From assembly GCF_012986595.1 (NCBI RefSeq), contig NZ_JAAQYM010000003.1, positions 1 through 64,000 on the forward strand: 64,000 nt of DNA. The letters run 5' to 3'. Positions 28,969 through 41,556 of this stretch are shown piece after piece. Below the pieces are notes generated by a model. It was not told the DNA's origin. It saw nothing but the letters and a program-made list of their open reading frames with translations, and did not search any database. This DNA comes from Pseudomonas koreensis. Lineage in GTDB: Bacteria; Pseudomonadota; Gammaproteobacteria; Pseudomonadales; Pseudomonadaceae. A program made the position numbers and the translations under genes. Positions within the stretch are counted from its first letter, which is position 1; each line of letters starts with the position of its first letter.

Positions 28969-31365
28969 TCAGACCTCGAAAATCGGCACCCAAACATTCA
29001 GGCTGGTGCCCTCCCCCGGCTCACTCTCAAGCCGCAAGCGCCCGCCCATGATCAGCACCCGCTCGCGCATGCCGACCAGGCCAAAGGAGGTTGGCCGGTC
29101 GCTCGCGACGACAAAGCCTACGCCATCGTCGCTGACCGTCAGACACAATTCGTCGCCTTCCAGCGCCAGCGTCAGTTCCACAGTATGCGCCTGGGCATGC
29201 CGCATCACATTGGTCAGCGCTTCCTGCAGTATCCGGAACAGGCCAATGGCCTTGGCATCGCTGAGCGCCGGCAGATTGTCCGGCACCTGCACCAGACACG
29301 GAATCTGCGTACGCGCCTCAAATCGCCGCGCCTGCCATTCAATCGCCGAAGCGATCCCGGCATCGAGAATCGGCGGGCGCAACGCCGTTGCCACATCGCG
29401 CACCAGCTGGAACAACTGGGCGATCAGGCGTTTCATGCTGTTGAGCCGCTCGTTCAGCCCGGGGTCGAGTTGCGCATAAGCCAGTTCGCACATCGAGGTT
29501 TCCAGTTTCAGCACCGTGAGCATCTGCCCCAGCTCATCGTGCACTTCACGGGCAATGCGCGCCTTCTCTTCTTCACGCACGCTTTCCAGGTGCGCCGACA
29601 GCTCGCGCAGTTGCTCGCGGGACGCCGCCAGCTCCAGTTCGATGCGCTTGCTTTCGCTGATGTCCCAGACGATGCCGTCCCAGACATAGGCGCCGTCTTC
29701 CAGTTGCCGGGTGATCGCCTTGATCTCGGCCCAGCGTTGTTCGCCCTGACGGGTGAGGATGCGGCCCTGCCACGACCAGTCACTGTCGGTGTCGAGCGCC
29801 TGATCCTGGGTCTGGTGGTAACTGGCCTTGTCGTCGGGATGCACCAGACTGCGCAGGCCCATGTCACGGTGCGCGATAACGGCCGGCGCGTAACCGACCA
29901 GACTTTCGCTGCCCTCACTGATGTAGGCGAAATCGATCTGCCCGGTCACCGGCGCCCGCTCCAGGCGGAACACCAGCCCCGGCACGTTGGCGGCAATGCC
30001 CTGCAAGCGCGCTTCACTTTCCTGCAGGGCGGCAAGGGCGCGGCGCCGTTCGGTGACGTCGGTGAGATAAACCACCAGATACTCGCTGTCGCGAAAGCGC
30101 AGAAAACTCAGCGAGACGTCCGCCGGCAGGATGCTGCCATCGGCGCGCACGCAACTGGTTTCAAAACTCAGCGGCCCTTCTTCACTGGCCCGCGCGCGTT
30201 TCCACAGGTTGAGCCAGCGGTCCATGTGCAGGCCCGGTTCGAAGTCGATCAGCGGCCGTTCGATCAGCGCGCCCTGTGGATAACCGAGCATGCTTTCCGC
30301 CGCACGGTTGGCGTAACGCACATGGCTGTCCCAGTTGACCCAGAGGATGCCGACGGTGCTTTGATCGATGGAAAACTGGGTCAGACGCAAGGCTTCTTCG
30401 CTGGCCGCGCGCAGCGCGATGTCCTCTCGCGCCGCCCGTAGCCGGTGCTCAAGGCTGTGCTGCTGACGGCGCTGCCACCAGACGATGGCGATACAACTGA
30501 GCAGCAGCACCGCGAATAACAGGCTCAGGTTCTGCCAGAACCCCGGCGACTCCGACAGACGTGGATACTTGGGTTGCAGCCACTGCGTGTGCAGGTGCTC
30601 CAGATCCTTGGCCGGGATCGCTCGCAAGGCGTTTTCGACGATCCCGGCCAGCTCCGGCCAGTCGCGTCGCGTGGCGACCCGCAACAGTTGCGGCAGCCCG
30701 ATATCACCGACCACCACCAACCCGGCGAACTCCGGTTCAGCCGACAAGCGCCCGAGTTGCGCTTCATCCACCACGGCGTAGGACGCCTGCTGACTCAACA
30801 GCAGTTGCAGCGCCTGACGCTCCAGGGGCACGCCTTGCAGATTCAGGTGCGGATAATTGCTGCGCAGGTAATCGGCGGTGGCGCTGGGCATGCGCACAGC
30901 GACGCGGGCGAGGCTGTCGACTTTCTCCAGTTCCACCACGCCGCTGCTCTTCTGGTCGCTGACCACCAGTTGCGGCACGCGCATGTACGGATCGGAAAAC
31001 AGCCACAGACGCAGCGCGCCCGGGGTCTGGGTCAGGCCCGGGGCGATGTCGATCTCGCCTGCGCGGGCAGCTTGCTCCAACTGCGCCAGATCCTGGAAAT
31101 TGCGCCAGCTCAGCTCGACATTCAGCGTCTTGGCCAGCGCCTTCATCAACTCGACGTTGGCCCCGGACAGCCGCTGCAGGCGCCGGTCGTATTGCGCGTA
31201 CGGCGCCTGCAGCACCAGCCCCACGCGCAGCTCACGGTGCTGCGCCAGCCATTGCTGCTCGCTGAAGGTCAAGGACGCCGCATGCGCCGCTGGCGCAGAC
31301 GCCGCCCAGCCCATCAAGGGAAAACACAACCAGCCGATAACCCACAGGCAGCAAAAACGCATCAT
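28969..31365 (-). CDS. agtS: hybrid periplasmic-binding / PAS sensor histidine kinase (AgtS-like)
   Basis: 798-residue membrane sensor kinase. Order: signal peptide (about 1-28); periplasmic solute-binding domain (about 33-265) starting LTFSEQQWLAQHRELRVGL; a transmembrane helix (LSLLFAVLLLSCIAIVWW); two PAS domains (about 330-590); HisKA_3 dimerisation domain with phospho-acceptor His609 in REVHDELGQ; and an HATPase domain with DDGVGFVV. Partner regulator gene follows, separated by a REP pair. By synteny it should sense 4-aminobutyrate or 5-aminovalerate. MMRFCCLWV is chosen as start for the signal peptide and the GAG upstream. Confidence 0.87.
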   Translation of the reverse strand: MMRFCCLWVIGWLCFPLMGWAASAPAAHAASLTFSEQQWLAQHRELRVGLVLQAPYAQYDRRLQRLSGANVELMKALAKTLNVELSWRNFQDLAQLEQAARAGEIDIAPGLTQTPGALRLWLFSDPYMRVPQLVVSDQKSSGVVELEKVDSLARVAVRMPSATADYLRSNYPHLNLQGVPLERQALQLLLSQQASYAVVDEAQLGRLSAEPEFAGLVVVGDIGLPQLLRVATRRDWPELAGIVENALRAIPAKDLEHLHTQWLQPKYPRLSESPGFWQNLSLLFAVLLLSCIAIVWWQRRQQHSLEHRLRAAREDIALRAASEEALRLTQFSIDQSTVGILWVNWDSHVRYANRAAESMLGYPQGALIERPLIDFEPGLHMDRWLNLWKRARASEEGPLSFETSCVRADGSILPADVSLSFLRFRDSEYLVVYLTDVTERRRALAALQESEARLQGIAANVPGLVFRLERAPVTGQIDFAYISEGSESLVGYAPAVIAHRDMGLRSLVHPDDKASYHQTQDQALDTDSDWSWQGRILTRQGEQRWAEIKAITRQLEDGAYVWDGIVWDISESKRIELELAASREQLRELSAHLESVREEEKARIAREVHDELGQMLTVLKLETSMCELAYAQLDPGLNERLNSMKRLIAQLFQLVRDVATALRPPILDAGIASAIEWQARRFEARTQIPCLVQVPDNLPALSDAKAIGLFRILQEALTNVMRHAQAHTVELTLALEGDELCLTVSDDGVGFVVASDRPTSFGLVGMRERVLIMGGRLRLESEPGEGTSLNVWVPIFEV

Positions 31366-31439
31366 TGAAGTCTCGTACACTGACAAATTCTGACCAACCC
31401 ATTAGGCTGCCGGGATACTTTTCTGGCCTGGAATAACCG

Positions 31440-32414
31440 ATGCCCTCTGTCTACCGCCTGGCAATGCCAGCATTGTGCCTGTCGCTGATCCTGCCTTGTG
31501 CGTTTTCCGTCGAAGCCGCCGATCCGGCCCCAGCCTCCACCGCCGACAAACCGGCCGAACGCCAGCCACTGCTTGAGCGTAGTCAGGAAGAAGCCGCAGC
31601 ACTCGAACGCCAAGTCCCGGCGCAAGAACAGCAACAATTGCAGGCCGGCGCCGACACCTTCCTCGCTCTGTGGAAACCGGCCAACACCGCCGAGCCCAAA
31701 GGCGCTGTGATTATCGTCCCCGGCGCTGGCGAAACCGCTGACTGGCCGCAAGTGATCGGCCCGCTGCGCAGCAAATTGCCCGACGTCGAGTGGAGCAGCC
31801 TGAGTATCACCCTGCCCGACCTGCAAAGCGATGCCATCGCACCGCGGGTGATTGCAGCCGCGGCGGCGCCGAAAGCCCCGGAAAGCGGCAGCAAGGATTC
31901 CACCACCGCCCAACCGATCGAGCAAGCGGCGGGCGGTGAAGCGGACGTCGCGGATCAGGTGGTCGCCGAAACGACTGAAGAACAGTCCAAGGCCGATGCC
32001 GAGCGAATCTTTGCGCGGATCGACGCAGCAATCGCCTATGCCGAACAGCAGAGCGCACGCCGTGTCGTCGTCCTCGGTCACGGCACGGGCGCCTACTGGG
32101 CGGCGCGTTTTCTGAGTGAGCGGCAGAGCTCTCAGGTCGAGAAACTGGTGATGGTGGATGCGCAAACGCCGAGCAAGGCCAAGCCGCAGCTGGCGGAACT
32201 GACGCCGACCCTGAAACTGCCGACGGCCGACATCTTCTATATGGACAAGGCACTGGATCGCAACGCGGCACTGGAACGCATGCAGGCCAGCAAGCGTTTG
32301 AAGACTTCAGCGTTCAGCCAGGTCGCGCTCAAGGCGTTGCCGGATAAAAAGGCTGAGCAGGAGCAGCTGTTCCGACGGGTTCGCGGCTGGTTGAATCCGC
32401 AGAAGGCTGACTGA
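31440..32414 (+). CDS. DUF3530 family protein, predicted exported alpha/beta hydrolase
   Basis: 324-residue protein with a signal peptide (about 1-27, ending VEAA). Features of a hydrolase fold are GAVIIVPGAGETADWP and the nucleophile-elbow-like GHGTGAYW, in which the serine is replaced by Thr. The central region has an Ala/Glu-rich insert. DUF3530 is common in Pseudomonas; function is unknown. With Thr where Ser is expected, catalysis is uncertain. Divergent from agtS. Confidence 0.75.
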   Translation: MPSVYRLAMPALCLSLILPCAFSVEAADPAPASTADKPAERQPLLERSQEEAAALERQVPAQEQQQLQAGADTFLALWKPANTAEPKGAVIIVPGAGETADWPQVIGPLRSKLPDVEWSSLSITLPDLQSDAIAPRVIAAAAAPKAPESGSKDSTTAQPIEQAAGGEADVADQVVAETTEEQSKADAERIFARIDAAIAYAEQQSARRVVVLGHGTGAYWAARFLSERQSSQVEKLVMVDAQTPSKAKPQLAELTPTLKLPTADIFYMDKALDRNAALERMQASKRLKTSAFSQVALKALPDKKAEQEQLFRRVRGWLNPQKAD

Positions 32415-32435
32415 CTGGAAGACCGAGTCGCCCCA

Positions 32436-32517
32436 TTCGCGAGCAGGCTCGCTCCCACCCTGATCGCATTCCTAAAGATGGAATGCATTCAAATGTGGGA
32501 GCGAGCCTGCTCGCGAA
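32436..32517. repeat. REP-type inverted repeat, exact 23-base arms
   Basis: TTCGCGAGCAGGCTCGCTCC-CAC at 32436-32458 and its complement at 32495-32517. Between convergent DUF3530 and djlA-like genes. Confidence 0.88.
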
Positions 32518-32554
32518 GAGGCCCTTTCAGGCAACCCATCTTTAACGGCAACGA

Positions 32555-33322
32555 TCAGCGAAAATCCCGCCGCGTCCGAATCAGGGTAAACGCGTTGTGC
32601 AGCTCGCGGGTTTTCTCGGTCGCTTCTCGCACCTGTTCCGGAGTGGCACCGCTGCCGGCAATCTTGTCCGGATGATGACGGCTGAGCAGGCGTCGGTAGG
32701 CGCGCTTGATCTGCGCCGGTTCGCTGGTCGCCGACACACCGAGCAGGCGCATTGCCTCCTGATAACTCACCGCCGCACTGACGATCGGGCGCTTGTTCGG
32801 CTCGTAGTCACTGGCCAGCGCCTGGATCTGCTGCGTTGTCCACCCCAGCCACTTGCCCCACTGCGCCAGCAGTTCACGCTCGCTGACCCCGGCGCGGCCG
32901 TCGGCCCAGACCATCCGCCAGCAGGCGCGCAACACGCCTTCGGCCGCGTGCGGCTGGGCACTCAGGCGTCGCAAATACCCGCGCAGGTGATCACCTCCGG
33001 ACTTGCCGCGATTGAACGCGGCAATGGCCCGGCGCCGTGCCGGTTCGCTCATTTCCAGGGCGTTCATTTCATGGCGCGCCTGCTGGATATGCCCGTCCGT
33101 CACCCGTCCATCGCTTTTCGCCAGACGCCCGAGCAACACGAACAGCAGTTCGTCGTTGCGCAGCATCGGCCGACCGCCGAGTCTTTCCCGCAGATGTCCC
33201 CAGCTCTGCAAATGCAGGCGCCGATCCAGCGCCTGCCCCAACAACGCCCCAAGCATGGCCCCCGGAATACTGGCAATCGCAAAACCCGCTCCGGCTCCAA
33301 TCAGAGTCCCTGGCCACAACAT
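32555..33322 (-). CDS. djlA: DjlA-like membrane co-chaperone (TerB and J domains)
   Basis: 255-residue type III J-domain protein. An N-terminal hydrophobic segment (GTLIGAGAGFAIASIPGAML) anchors it to the membrane. A TerB-like helical domain (about 60-170) follows, and the C-terminal J domain has the HPD motif in LSRHHPDKIAG. J proteins stimulate DnaK ATPase; DjlA is linked to envelope stress. The stop of murU upstream is one base from the start, so the two are probably coexpressed. Confidence 0.86.
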   Translation of the reverse strand: MLWPGTLIGAGAGFAIASIPGAMLGALLGQALDRRLHLQSWGHLRERLGGRPMLRNDELLFVLLGRLAKSDGRVTDGHIQQARHEMNALEMSEPARRRAIAAFNRGKSGGDHLRGYLRRLSAQPHAAEGVLRACWRMVWADGRAGVSERELLAQWGKWLGWTTQQIQALASDYEPNKRPIVSAAVSYQEAMRLLGVSATSEPAQIKRAYRRLLSRHHPDKIAGSGATPEQVREATEKTRELHNAFTLIRTRRDFR

Positions 33323-33323
33323 A

Positions 33324-35011
<1,688 letters not shown>

Positions 35012-35141
35012 TGCAAGGGTCTCCGACGGCGCTAGCCGTCAAGCGGGTCATGCTTTATTATCCAGCATCTTTTTCAGACCATCGAGAGGCGTGCGGCCCA
35101 CACCGCGGGCAGATGGCACGCAGGAAGCCCGGACTAATAAG

Positions 35142-37964
35142 ATGGCATTGAAATCCCCCGCGTTTCGTAAAAAATTTCCGTTGTTGGTAACCGGCAGTCT
35201 GCTGGCTATGCAACCTCTGGCCAGTCAATTCGTTGTTGCCGCCGAGCAGTATGACTGCGCCGTATCGGCAACGGGTGGCTGGGCGTGTGCGCCCAAGACG
35301 CCGGCGGCTGCATTGCCGCCGCGTCCGGTGCATGACGGCAGCGCTGTCAGCGCCGCCGGCGAAGCCCCGGCCCAGAACGGTTCCACATCCGACACCGGCG
35401 CCAAGCCTGTGCTGGTCACCCAAGCCAAGGGCCGCGGCCTGAAATCCCGTAGCGAAGACTACAGTCATCTCGACTGGGTTCCGCGCGAGAAGCTCACCGC
35501 CGCCCAATTGGCCGAGACCGGTCCTTACTGCTCTGGTTCCTATATCGAACCGATTCGTCCTGGCATGAATGACAAGACGAATAAAAGTGACGCACCGACC
35601 TTTATCGGCGCCAAGGCCTCGCGCTACAACACCGAAGATCAGGTGGGTACGCTGGCCGGCGACGTGGTCCTGCGTCAGGGCAGCATGCAGGTCGAGTCCG
35701 ACGAGGCCAGCCTGTATCAGGCCGAGAGCCGCGCCGAACTCAACGGCGACGTACGCATCCGCGACAACGGTGCGCTGATCGTCGGCGACCACGCCGATGT
35801 GCAGCTCGACACCGGTGAAGCCAAGGTCGACAACGCCGAATACGTGATGCACAAATCGCGCATCCGCGGTAACGCGCTGTACGCCAAGCGTGCCGAAAAC
35901 GCGATCATCCGCTTGAAGGACGGCACGTACACCACGTGCGAACCGAACAGCAATGCGTGGCAGCTCAAGGGCAACAACATCACCCTGAACCCGGCCACCG
36001 GTTTCGGTACCGCGACCAACGTGACGCTGCGGGTCAAGGACATTCCGATCCTGTACACGCCGTATATCTACTTCCCGATCGACGACCGTCGCCAGTCGGG
36101 TTTCCTGCCGCCGACCATCGGCACCGGCAGCGATACCGGCTTCATGCTGGTCACCCCGTACTACTTCAACCTGGCGCCGAACTACGATGCCACGTTGTAT
36201 CCGCGCTATATGGAAAAGCATGGCTTGTTGATGGAAGGCGAATTCCGCTATCTGACCAAGTCCAGTGAAGGTCAATTCGGTGCTGCGTACCTGAACGACG
36301 AAAGTACCGAGCGCGACAAGCAGACCGACTCCAAAAAAACCCGCTACATGTACAACTGGCAACACACGGGTGGCCTGGACTCCCGAGTGCTCACACAAGT
36401 CGACTACACCAAGATCAGCGATCCGTACTACTTCCAGGATCTGCAGACCGACCAGATTGGTGTGAAATCCGCCGACTACGTTAACCAGCAAGGATCGATC
36501 TCCTATCGCGGTGACAGCTATGTAGCCCGATTGAACGCTCAGGCCTATCAACTGGCTACAGTTTCAAACATTACGCCGTATGATCGCTTGCCGCAGCTCA
36601 CCCTAAATGGTCAGTTACCGTTCCACCCTCAAGGTTTGAACTTCGACTACGAGACCGAGCTAGTTCGTTTTGATCGGGACTTGAAAACCGGCAATTATAC
36701 CGATGAAGATGGCGGGCCATTCAACGCAGATGGCACTGTTGGCACTCCGCGTCTGGACACCAACGTCTTCGGTCTGGCTCGCGCTAACGGCGATCGTCTG
36801 AATCTCGCACCGACAGTCAGCCTGCCGCTGAACTGGACCTATGGCTTCATCAAGCCATCGCTCAAGTATCAATACACCCAGTACCAACTGGACTTGGACA
36901 ATAGAGGCAAGAACCAGATCGCGACGCAGGGTCCTGACGCCGACAAGCTACTTGGCACCTTTGGCAGCAATCAGAGCCGTGCCATTCCGATCGCCAGTAT
37001 CGATAGCGGCCTGTACTTCGACCGCAAGACATCCTGGTTCGGTAAAGGCTATACCCAGACACTAGAGCCGCGCCTATTCTATCTCTATGTACCGGAGAAG
37101 GATCAGTCGGACATCCCGGTGTTCGATACCAGTGAAACCACGTTCAACTACTCCTCTCTGTTCCGCGATAACCGCTTCTCAGGCTCCGACCGAGTCGGCG
37201 ACGAGAACAAGCTCTCGCTGGGCGTGACCAACCGCTGGATCGAGGACAACGGTTTCGAACGTCAACGCATCAGCATCGGCCAGGCGCTGTACTTCAAAGA
37301 TCGTGAAGTACAACTGCCAGGTATTGATGCCAGAACCCGTGACGACGCCCATGCCAATGTGTCGCCATACGCGCTGGAATACGAATACCGCTGGAACCGC
37401 GACTGGCGCACCACTGCCGATTACAACTGGGACCCGGACAGCAGAAGCCCTCGTTCCGGCAGCGCGATGTTCCATTACCAGCCTGAAGACAACCCGAACA
37501 AAGTCATCAACGCGGGCTATCGCTATCGCAACGACCAGGTTCGTTACGACCAGAATACCGGTAAATGGACTGTCGGCGGTGGCGACTACGGCACCCCGGG
37601 CCAGCCTGGCTACGTGAAGGACTACTACAAGATCCAGCAGCATGACTTCTCGGTCATCTGGCCGATCGTTCCACAGTGGAGCGCGATCAGCCGCTGGCAG
37701 TACGACTACAACCGCAACCGTACGCTGGAAGCCTTCGGTGGTTTCGAGTACGACAACTGCTGCTGGAAACTGCGCCTGATCAACCGTTACTGGGTTTCCT
37801 ACGACGAATTCAGTCAGGAAGCTCCGCAAAACGAAAAAGGCGACCACGGCGTCTTCCTCCAAATTGTTCTGAAGGGACTCGGCGGCTTGACTGGCGCCAA
37901 GGCAGAGAGCTTCCTCGACAAAGGCATCCAAGGTTATCGTCAACGTGAAGACCAAGCTTTCTGA
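35142..37964 (+). CDS. lptD: LPS-assembly outer-membrane protein LptD
   Basis: Inserts lipopolysaccharide into the outer leaflet, with LptE. The 940-residue protein has a signal peptide (about 1-34), an N-terminal extension, an OstA jellyroll domain from about residue 160 and a large C-terminal beta-barrel. Cysteines include C39 and C49 near the N-terminus and the CC pair in YDNCCWKLR, as needed for LptD disulfides. [11 protein letters not shown] is the family start. Codon use from about 36.3 to 37.1 kb looks less biased than in the rest. First gene of lptD-surA-pdxA-rsmA-apaGH. Confidence 0.95.
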   Translation: MALKSPAFRKKFPLLVTGSLLAMQPLASQFVVAAEQYDCAVSATGGWACAPKTPAAALPPRPVHDGSAVSAAGEAPAQNGSTSDTGAKPVLVTQAKGRGLKSRSEDYSHLDWVPREKLTAAQLAETGPYCSGSYIEPIRPGMNDKTNKSDAPTFIGAKASRYNTEDQVGTLAGDVVLRQGSMQVESDEASLYQAESRAELNGDVRIRDNGALIVGDHADVQLDTGEAKVDNAEYVMHKSRIRGNALYAKRAENAIIRLKDGTYTTCEPNSNAWQLKGNNITLNPATGFGTATNVTLRVKDIPILYTPYIYFPIDDRRQSGFLPPTIGTGSDTGFMLVTPYYFNLAPNYDATLYPRYMEKHGLLMEGEFRYLTKSSEGQFGAAYLNDESTERDKQTDSKKTRYMYNWQHTGGLDSRVLTQVDYTKISDPYYFQDLQTDQIGVKSADYVNQQGSISYRGDSYVARLNAQAYQLATVSNITPYDRLPQLTLNGQLPFHPQGLNFDYETELVRFDRDLKTGNYTDEDGGPFNADGTVGTPRLDTNVFGLARANGDRLNLAPTVSLPLNWTYGFIKPSLKYQYTQYQLDLDNRGKNQIATQGPDADKLLGTFGSNQSRAIPIASIDSGLYFDRKTSWFGKGYTQTLEPRLFYLYVPEKDQSDIPVFDTSETTFNYSSLFRDNRFSGSDRVGDENKLSLGVTNRWIEDNGFERQRISIGQALYFKDREVQLPGIDARTRDDAHANVSPYALEYEYRWNRDWRTTADYNWDPDSRSPRSGSAMFHYQPEDNPNKVINAGYRYRNDQVRYDQNTGKWTVGGGDYGTPGQPGYVKDYYKIQQHDFSVIWPIVPQWSAISRWQYDYNRNRTLEAFGGFEYDNCCWKLRLINRYWVSYDEFSQEAPQNEKGDHGVFLQIVLKGLGGLTGAKAESFLDKGIQGYRQREDQAF

Positions 37965-39261
37965 TTCTCTGCGCCCGCTGCTGCTGGGCGCGCTGTTCCT
38001 GGGTACTGCGGCCAACGCCGCAGTACAGTCCATCGATAAAGTGGTCGCGATCGTTGATAACGACGTAGTCATGCAGAGCCAACTGGACCAGCGTGTCCAC
38101 GAAGTTCAGCAGACCATCGCCAAGCGTGGCGGCGGCATGCCGCCTCCGGGCGTGCTGGATCAACAGGTGCTTGAGCGTCTGATCGTCGAAAACCTGCAAC
38201 TGCAGATCGGCGAGCGTTCCGGCATCCGCATTACCGATGAAGAGCTGAACCAGGCTGTTGGCACTATCGCTCAGCGTAACAACATGACTGTGGATCAATT
38301 CCGCGCGGCTCTGGCTCACGACGGTCTGTCCTACGACGACGCCCGTGACCAGATCAAGCGCGAAATGATCATCAGCCGTGTGCGTCAGCGCCGTGTGGCA
38401 GAACGTATCCAGGTCTCCGAGCAGGAAGTGAAGAACTTCCTCGCCTCCGACCTGGGCAAGATGCAATTGTCCGAAGAGCTGCACCTGGCCAACATCCTGA
38501 TTCCTACGCCGGAAAGCGCCAATTCTGAAGCGATTCAGAACGCTTACCGTCAGGCGATGGACGTTTACCAGCAGCTCAAAAAAGGCACGGACTTCGGTCA
38601 ACTGGCCGTTGCCAAGTCCGGCAGCGACAACGCGCTGGAAGGCGGCGACATGGGCTGGCGCAAAGCCGCGCAACTGCCACCGCCGTTCGACCGTGAACTG
38701 AGCAGCATGGCAGTTGGCGATATCACCCAACCTGCACGCACCCCGGGTGGCTTCATCATCCTCAAGTTGCTGGCCAAACGTGGTGGCGAAGCGCAGATGC
38801 GCGATGAGGTGCATGTGCGCCACATCCTGGTCAAGCCAAGCCCGATCCGCGACGAAGCCAAGACCAAAGCCCTGGTGCAATCGCTGTATGACCGCATCCT
38901 GGCCGGTGAAGACTTCGCTGAACTGGCGAAGAACTACTCCGAAGACCCGGGTTCGGCACTCAACGGCGGCGACCTGAACTGGATCGACCCGAACGCACTG
39001 GTACCGGAATTCCGCGAAGTGATGGCCAAGACCCCACAAGGTCAGCTGTCCAAGCCGTTCCAGACCCAGTACGGCTGGCATGTGCTGGAAGTCCTTGGCC
39101 GCCGCGCCACCGACAGCACGGCACAGGCCCGCGAGCAACAAGCGATGACCGTTCTGCGTAACAAAAAGTACGATGAAGAGCTGCAGAACTGGCTGCGTCA
39201 GATTCGTGAAGAAGCCTACGTAGAAATCAAACTCCCTGGTGCAGACCAGGCAGCGCAGTGA
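37945..39261 (+). CDS. surA: periplasmic chaperone and peptidyl-prolyl isomerase SurA
   Basis: Folding factor for outer-membrane proteins such as LptD, encoded by the gene before. The 438-residue product has a signal peptide (ending ANAA), an N-terminal SurA domain ([20 protein letters not shown]) and two parvulin domains (about 180-280 and 290-390, the second with [10 protein letters not shown]). The ATG at 37945 overlaps the lptD end by 20 bases in another frame. Confidence 0.95.
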   Translation: MKTKLSDSLRPLLLGALFLGTAANAAVQSIDKVVAIVDNDVVMQSQLDQRVHEVQQTIAKRGGGMPPPGVLDQQVLERLIVENLQLQIGERSGIRITDEELNQAVGTIAQRNNMTVDQFRAALAHDGLSYDDARDQIKREMIISRVRQRRVAERIQVSEQEVKNFLASDLGKMQLSEELHLANILIPTPESANSEAIQNAYRQAMDVYQQLKKGTDFGQLAVAKSGSDNALEGGDMGWRKAAQLPPPFDRELSSMAVGDITQPARTPGGFIILKLLAKRGGEAQMRDEVHVRHILVKPSPIRDEAKTKALVQSLYDRILAGEDFAELAKNYSEDPGSALNGGDLNWIDPNALVPEFREVMAKTPQGQLSKPFQTQYGWHVLEVLGRRATDSTAQAREQQAMTVLRNKKYDEELQNWLRQIREEAYVEIKLPGADQAAQ

Positions 39262-40247
39262 AACCCAAGCGTTTCGCGCTGACACCCGGCGAACCAGCCG
39301 GCATCGGTCCCGACCTGTGCCTGCTGCTCGCCTCGCAAGCCCAGCCACACCCCCTGATTGCCATCACCAGCCGCGACCTGCTCCTCGAGCGGGCCGCGCA
39401 GCTCGGGCTGGCCGTCACCTTGCTGGAGGTGGCGCCCGGTCACTGGCCGGACGCGCCGGCACCGGCAGGCAGCCTGTACGTCTGGGACACCTCGCTCAGC
39501 GCCCCCGTGGTTGCCGGGCAACTGGACAAGGCCAACGCCGCGTTCGTCCTCGAAACCCTGACCCGTGCCGGCAACGGCTGCCTCAACGGCGACTTCGCCG
39601 GGATGATCACCGCCCCTGTACACAAGGGCGTGATCAACGAATCCGGCATTGCCTTCTCCGGGCATACAGAGTTTCTGGCTGACCTGACCCATACCGCCCA
39701 AGTGGTGATGATGCTTGCCACCCGCGGTTTGCGCGTGGCACTGGTCACCACCCACCTGCCCCTGCGCGAGATTGCCGACGCCATCACACCGGAGCGGCTG
39801 GAGCGGGTCACGCGGATTCTGCACGCCGACCTGCAAGACAAATTCGGCATCGCCCGGCCACGCATCCTGGTTTGCGGACTCAACCCGCACGCCGGTGAAG
39901 GCGGGCATCTGGGCCATGAAGAAATCGACATCATCGAACCTACCTTAGAGCGCCTGCGCGGCGAGGGCATGGACCTTCGTGGCCCGCTGCCTGCCGACAC
40001 TCTGTTTACCCCCAAATATCTGGAGCACTGCGACGCAGTGTTGGCGATGTACCACGACCAGGGCCTGCCCGTGCTGAAGTACAAAGGCTTCGGCGCCGCG
40101 GTCAACGTGACCCTCGGCCTGCCGATCATCCGCACCTCGGTTGACCACGGCACTGCCCTGGATCTGGCCGGCAGCGGCAAGATCGACACCGGCAGCCTGC
40201 AGGTCGCCCTGGAAACCGCTTACCAGATGGCCGAGACCCGTTTATGA
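39258..40247 (+). CDS. pdxA: 4-hydroxythreonine-4-phosphate dehydrogenase
   Basis: NAD-dependent step of pyridoxal phosphate synthesis. The 329-residue protein starts with GTG (39258) as (V/M)[16 protein letters not shown] and has the metal-binding HTEFLA, HAGEGG and YHDQGLP motifs. Its start overlaps the surA stop by 4 bases (GTGA). Confidence 0.95.
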   Translation: MKPKRFALTPGEPAGIGPDLCLLLASQAQPHPLIAITSRDLLLERAAQLGLAVTLLEVAPGHWPDAPAPAGSLYVWDTSLSAPVVAGQLDKANAAFVLETLTRAGNGCLNGDFAGMITAPVHKGVINESGIAFSGHTEFLADLTHTAQVVMMLATRGLRVALVTTHLPLREIADAITPERLERVTRILHADLQDKFGIARPRILVCGLNPHAGEGGHLGHEEIDIIEPTLERLRGEGMDLRGPLPADTLFTPKYLEHCDAVLAMYHDQGLPVLKYKGFGAAVNVTLGLPIIRTSVDHGTALDLAGSGKIDTGSLQVALETAYQMAETRL

Positions 40248-41062
40248 CCGAGCAATACCAACACAAGGCGCGCAAACGCTTTGGCCAGAACTTCCTGCAC
40301 GATGCCGGCGTCATCGACCGCATCCTGCGCTCCATCAGCGCCAAGTCCGAAGACCGCCTGCTGGAAATCGGCCCGGGCCAGGGCGCGCTGACCGCCGGCC
40401 TGCTCAACTCCGGCGCGCAACTGGACGTGGTGGAGCTGGACAAGGATCTGATCCCGATCCTCAACCAGCAGTTTGCCGGCAAGAGCAATTTCAACCTGCA
40501 TCAGGGCGATGCGTTGAAGTTCGACTTCAATACGCTGAATGCCGCACCGAACAGCCTGCGCGTGGTCGGCAACCTGCCGTACAACATCTCCACACCGCTG
40601 ATCTTTCATCTGCTGAACAACGCCGGCATCATCCGTGACATGCACTTCATGCTGCAGAAGGAAGTGGTCGAGCGCCTGGCCGCCGGCCCGGGTGGCGGTG
40701 ATTGGGGTCGCCTGTCGATCATGGTTCAGTACCACTGCCGCGTCGAACACCTGTTCAATGTCGGCCCGGGTGCGTTCAACCCGCCGCCGAAAGTCGACTC
40801 GGCCATCGTCCGTCTGGTGCCACACGCAGTCCTGCCACACCCGGCCAAGGATCATCGCCTGCTGGAGCGCGTTGTTCGCGAAGCCTTCAACCAGCGTCGC
40901 AAGACCCTGCGCAACACCCTCAAGCAATTGATGACCACCGCCGAGATCGAAGCCGCCGGCGTCGACGGCAGCCTGCGTCCGGAGCAACTGGACCTGGCCG
41001 CATTCGTGCGCCTGGCCGACAAGCTCGCCGAACAGGTCCCGGCCTCCCCTGCCGCCGACTGA
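40244..41062 (+). CDS. rsmA: 16S rRNA (adenine1518-N6/adenine1519-N6)-dimethyltransferase
   Basis: KsgA-type enzyme that dimethylates two adjacent adenines near the 3' end of 16S rRNA. The 272-residue protein has the AdoMet motif [11 protein letters not shown] and catalytic NLPYNIS. ATG overlaps the pdxA stop by 4 bases, so translation is coupled through pdxA-rsmA. Confidence 0.96.
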   Translation: MTEQYQHKARKRFGQNFLHDAGVIDRILRSISAKSEDRLLEIGPGQGALTAGLLNSGAQLDVVELDKDLIPILNQQFAGKSNFNLHQGDALKFDFNTLNAAPNSLRVVGNLPYNISTPLIFHLLNNAGIIRDMHFMLQKEVVERLAAGPGGGDWGRLSIMVQYHCRVEHLFNVGPGAFNPPPKVDSAIVRLVPHAVLPHPAKDHRLLERVVREAFNQRRKTLRNTLKQLMTTAEIEAAGVDGSLRPEQLDLAAFVRLADKLAEQVPASPAAD

Positions 41063-41077
41063 CCGGCGATGAACGCT

Positions 41078-41112
41078 ATCGGGCAGGACGCCACTCTGGT
41101 TTACTGCCCGAT
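41078..41112 (+). terminator. hairpin between rsmA and apaG
   Basis: ATCGGGCAG / CTGCCCGAT, a 9-base exact stem with a 17-base loop, in the 113-base gap. No T-run follows; it may be a weak terminator or an RNA processing/stability element. Confidence 0.4.
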
Positions 41113-41175
41113 ACTTGCCTAGACTGACTCCCATCAGCTACGCCCCGCGTTCCGCTTTGCTTAAGGCCTTTTTGC

Positions 41176-41556
41176 ATGTCCGATCCTCGTTATCAGGTCG
41201 ACGTCAGTGTCGTTACCCACTACCTGGCAGACCAATCGCAACCCGAGCACGACCGCTTCGCCTTCGCCTACACCATCACCGTGCAGAACAACGGAGAGCA
41301 GCCGGCTCGCCTGATGTCGCGGCACTGGGTGATCACCGACGGTGACGGCCATGTCGAAGAGGTTCGCGGCGCAGGTGTCGTCGGCCAGCAACCGCTGATC
41401 GACGTTGGCCAAAGCCATACCTACAGCAGCGGCACAGTGATGACCACCAAGGTCGGCACCATGCAGGGCACCTACGAAATGGTCGCCACCGATGGCAAAC
41501 ATTTCGACGCGATCATCAAGCCTTTCCGCCTCGCCGTCCCCGGAGCCCTGCACTGA
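41176..41556 (+). CDS. apaG: ApaG domain protein
   Basis: 126-residue protein of the ApaG family, a fibronectin-III-like fold linked to Co2+/Mg2+ homeostasis in older work; biochemical role unresolved. Features: [25 protein letters not shown] (shown in part by [16 protein letters not shown]) and VGQQPLI. Its stop overlaps the apaH ATG by one base (41556). Confidence 0.93.
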   Translation: MSDPRYQVDVSVVTHYLADQSQPEHDRFAFAYTITVQNNGEQPARLMSRHWVITDGDGHVEEVRGAGVVGQQPLIDVGQSHTYSSGTVMTTKVGTMQGTYEMVATDGKHFDAIIKPFRLAVPGALH

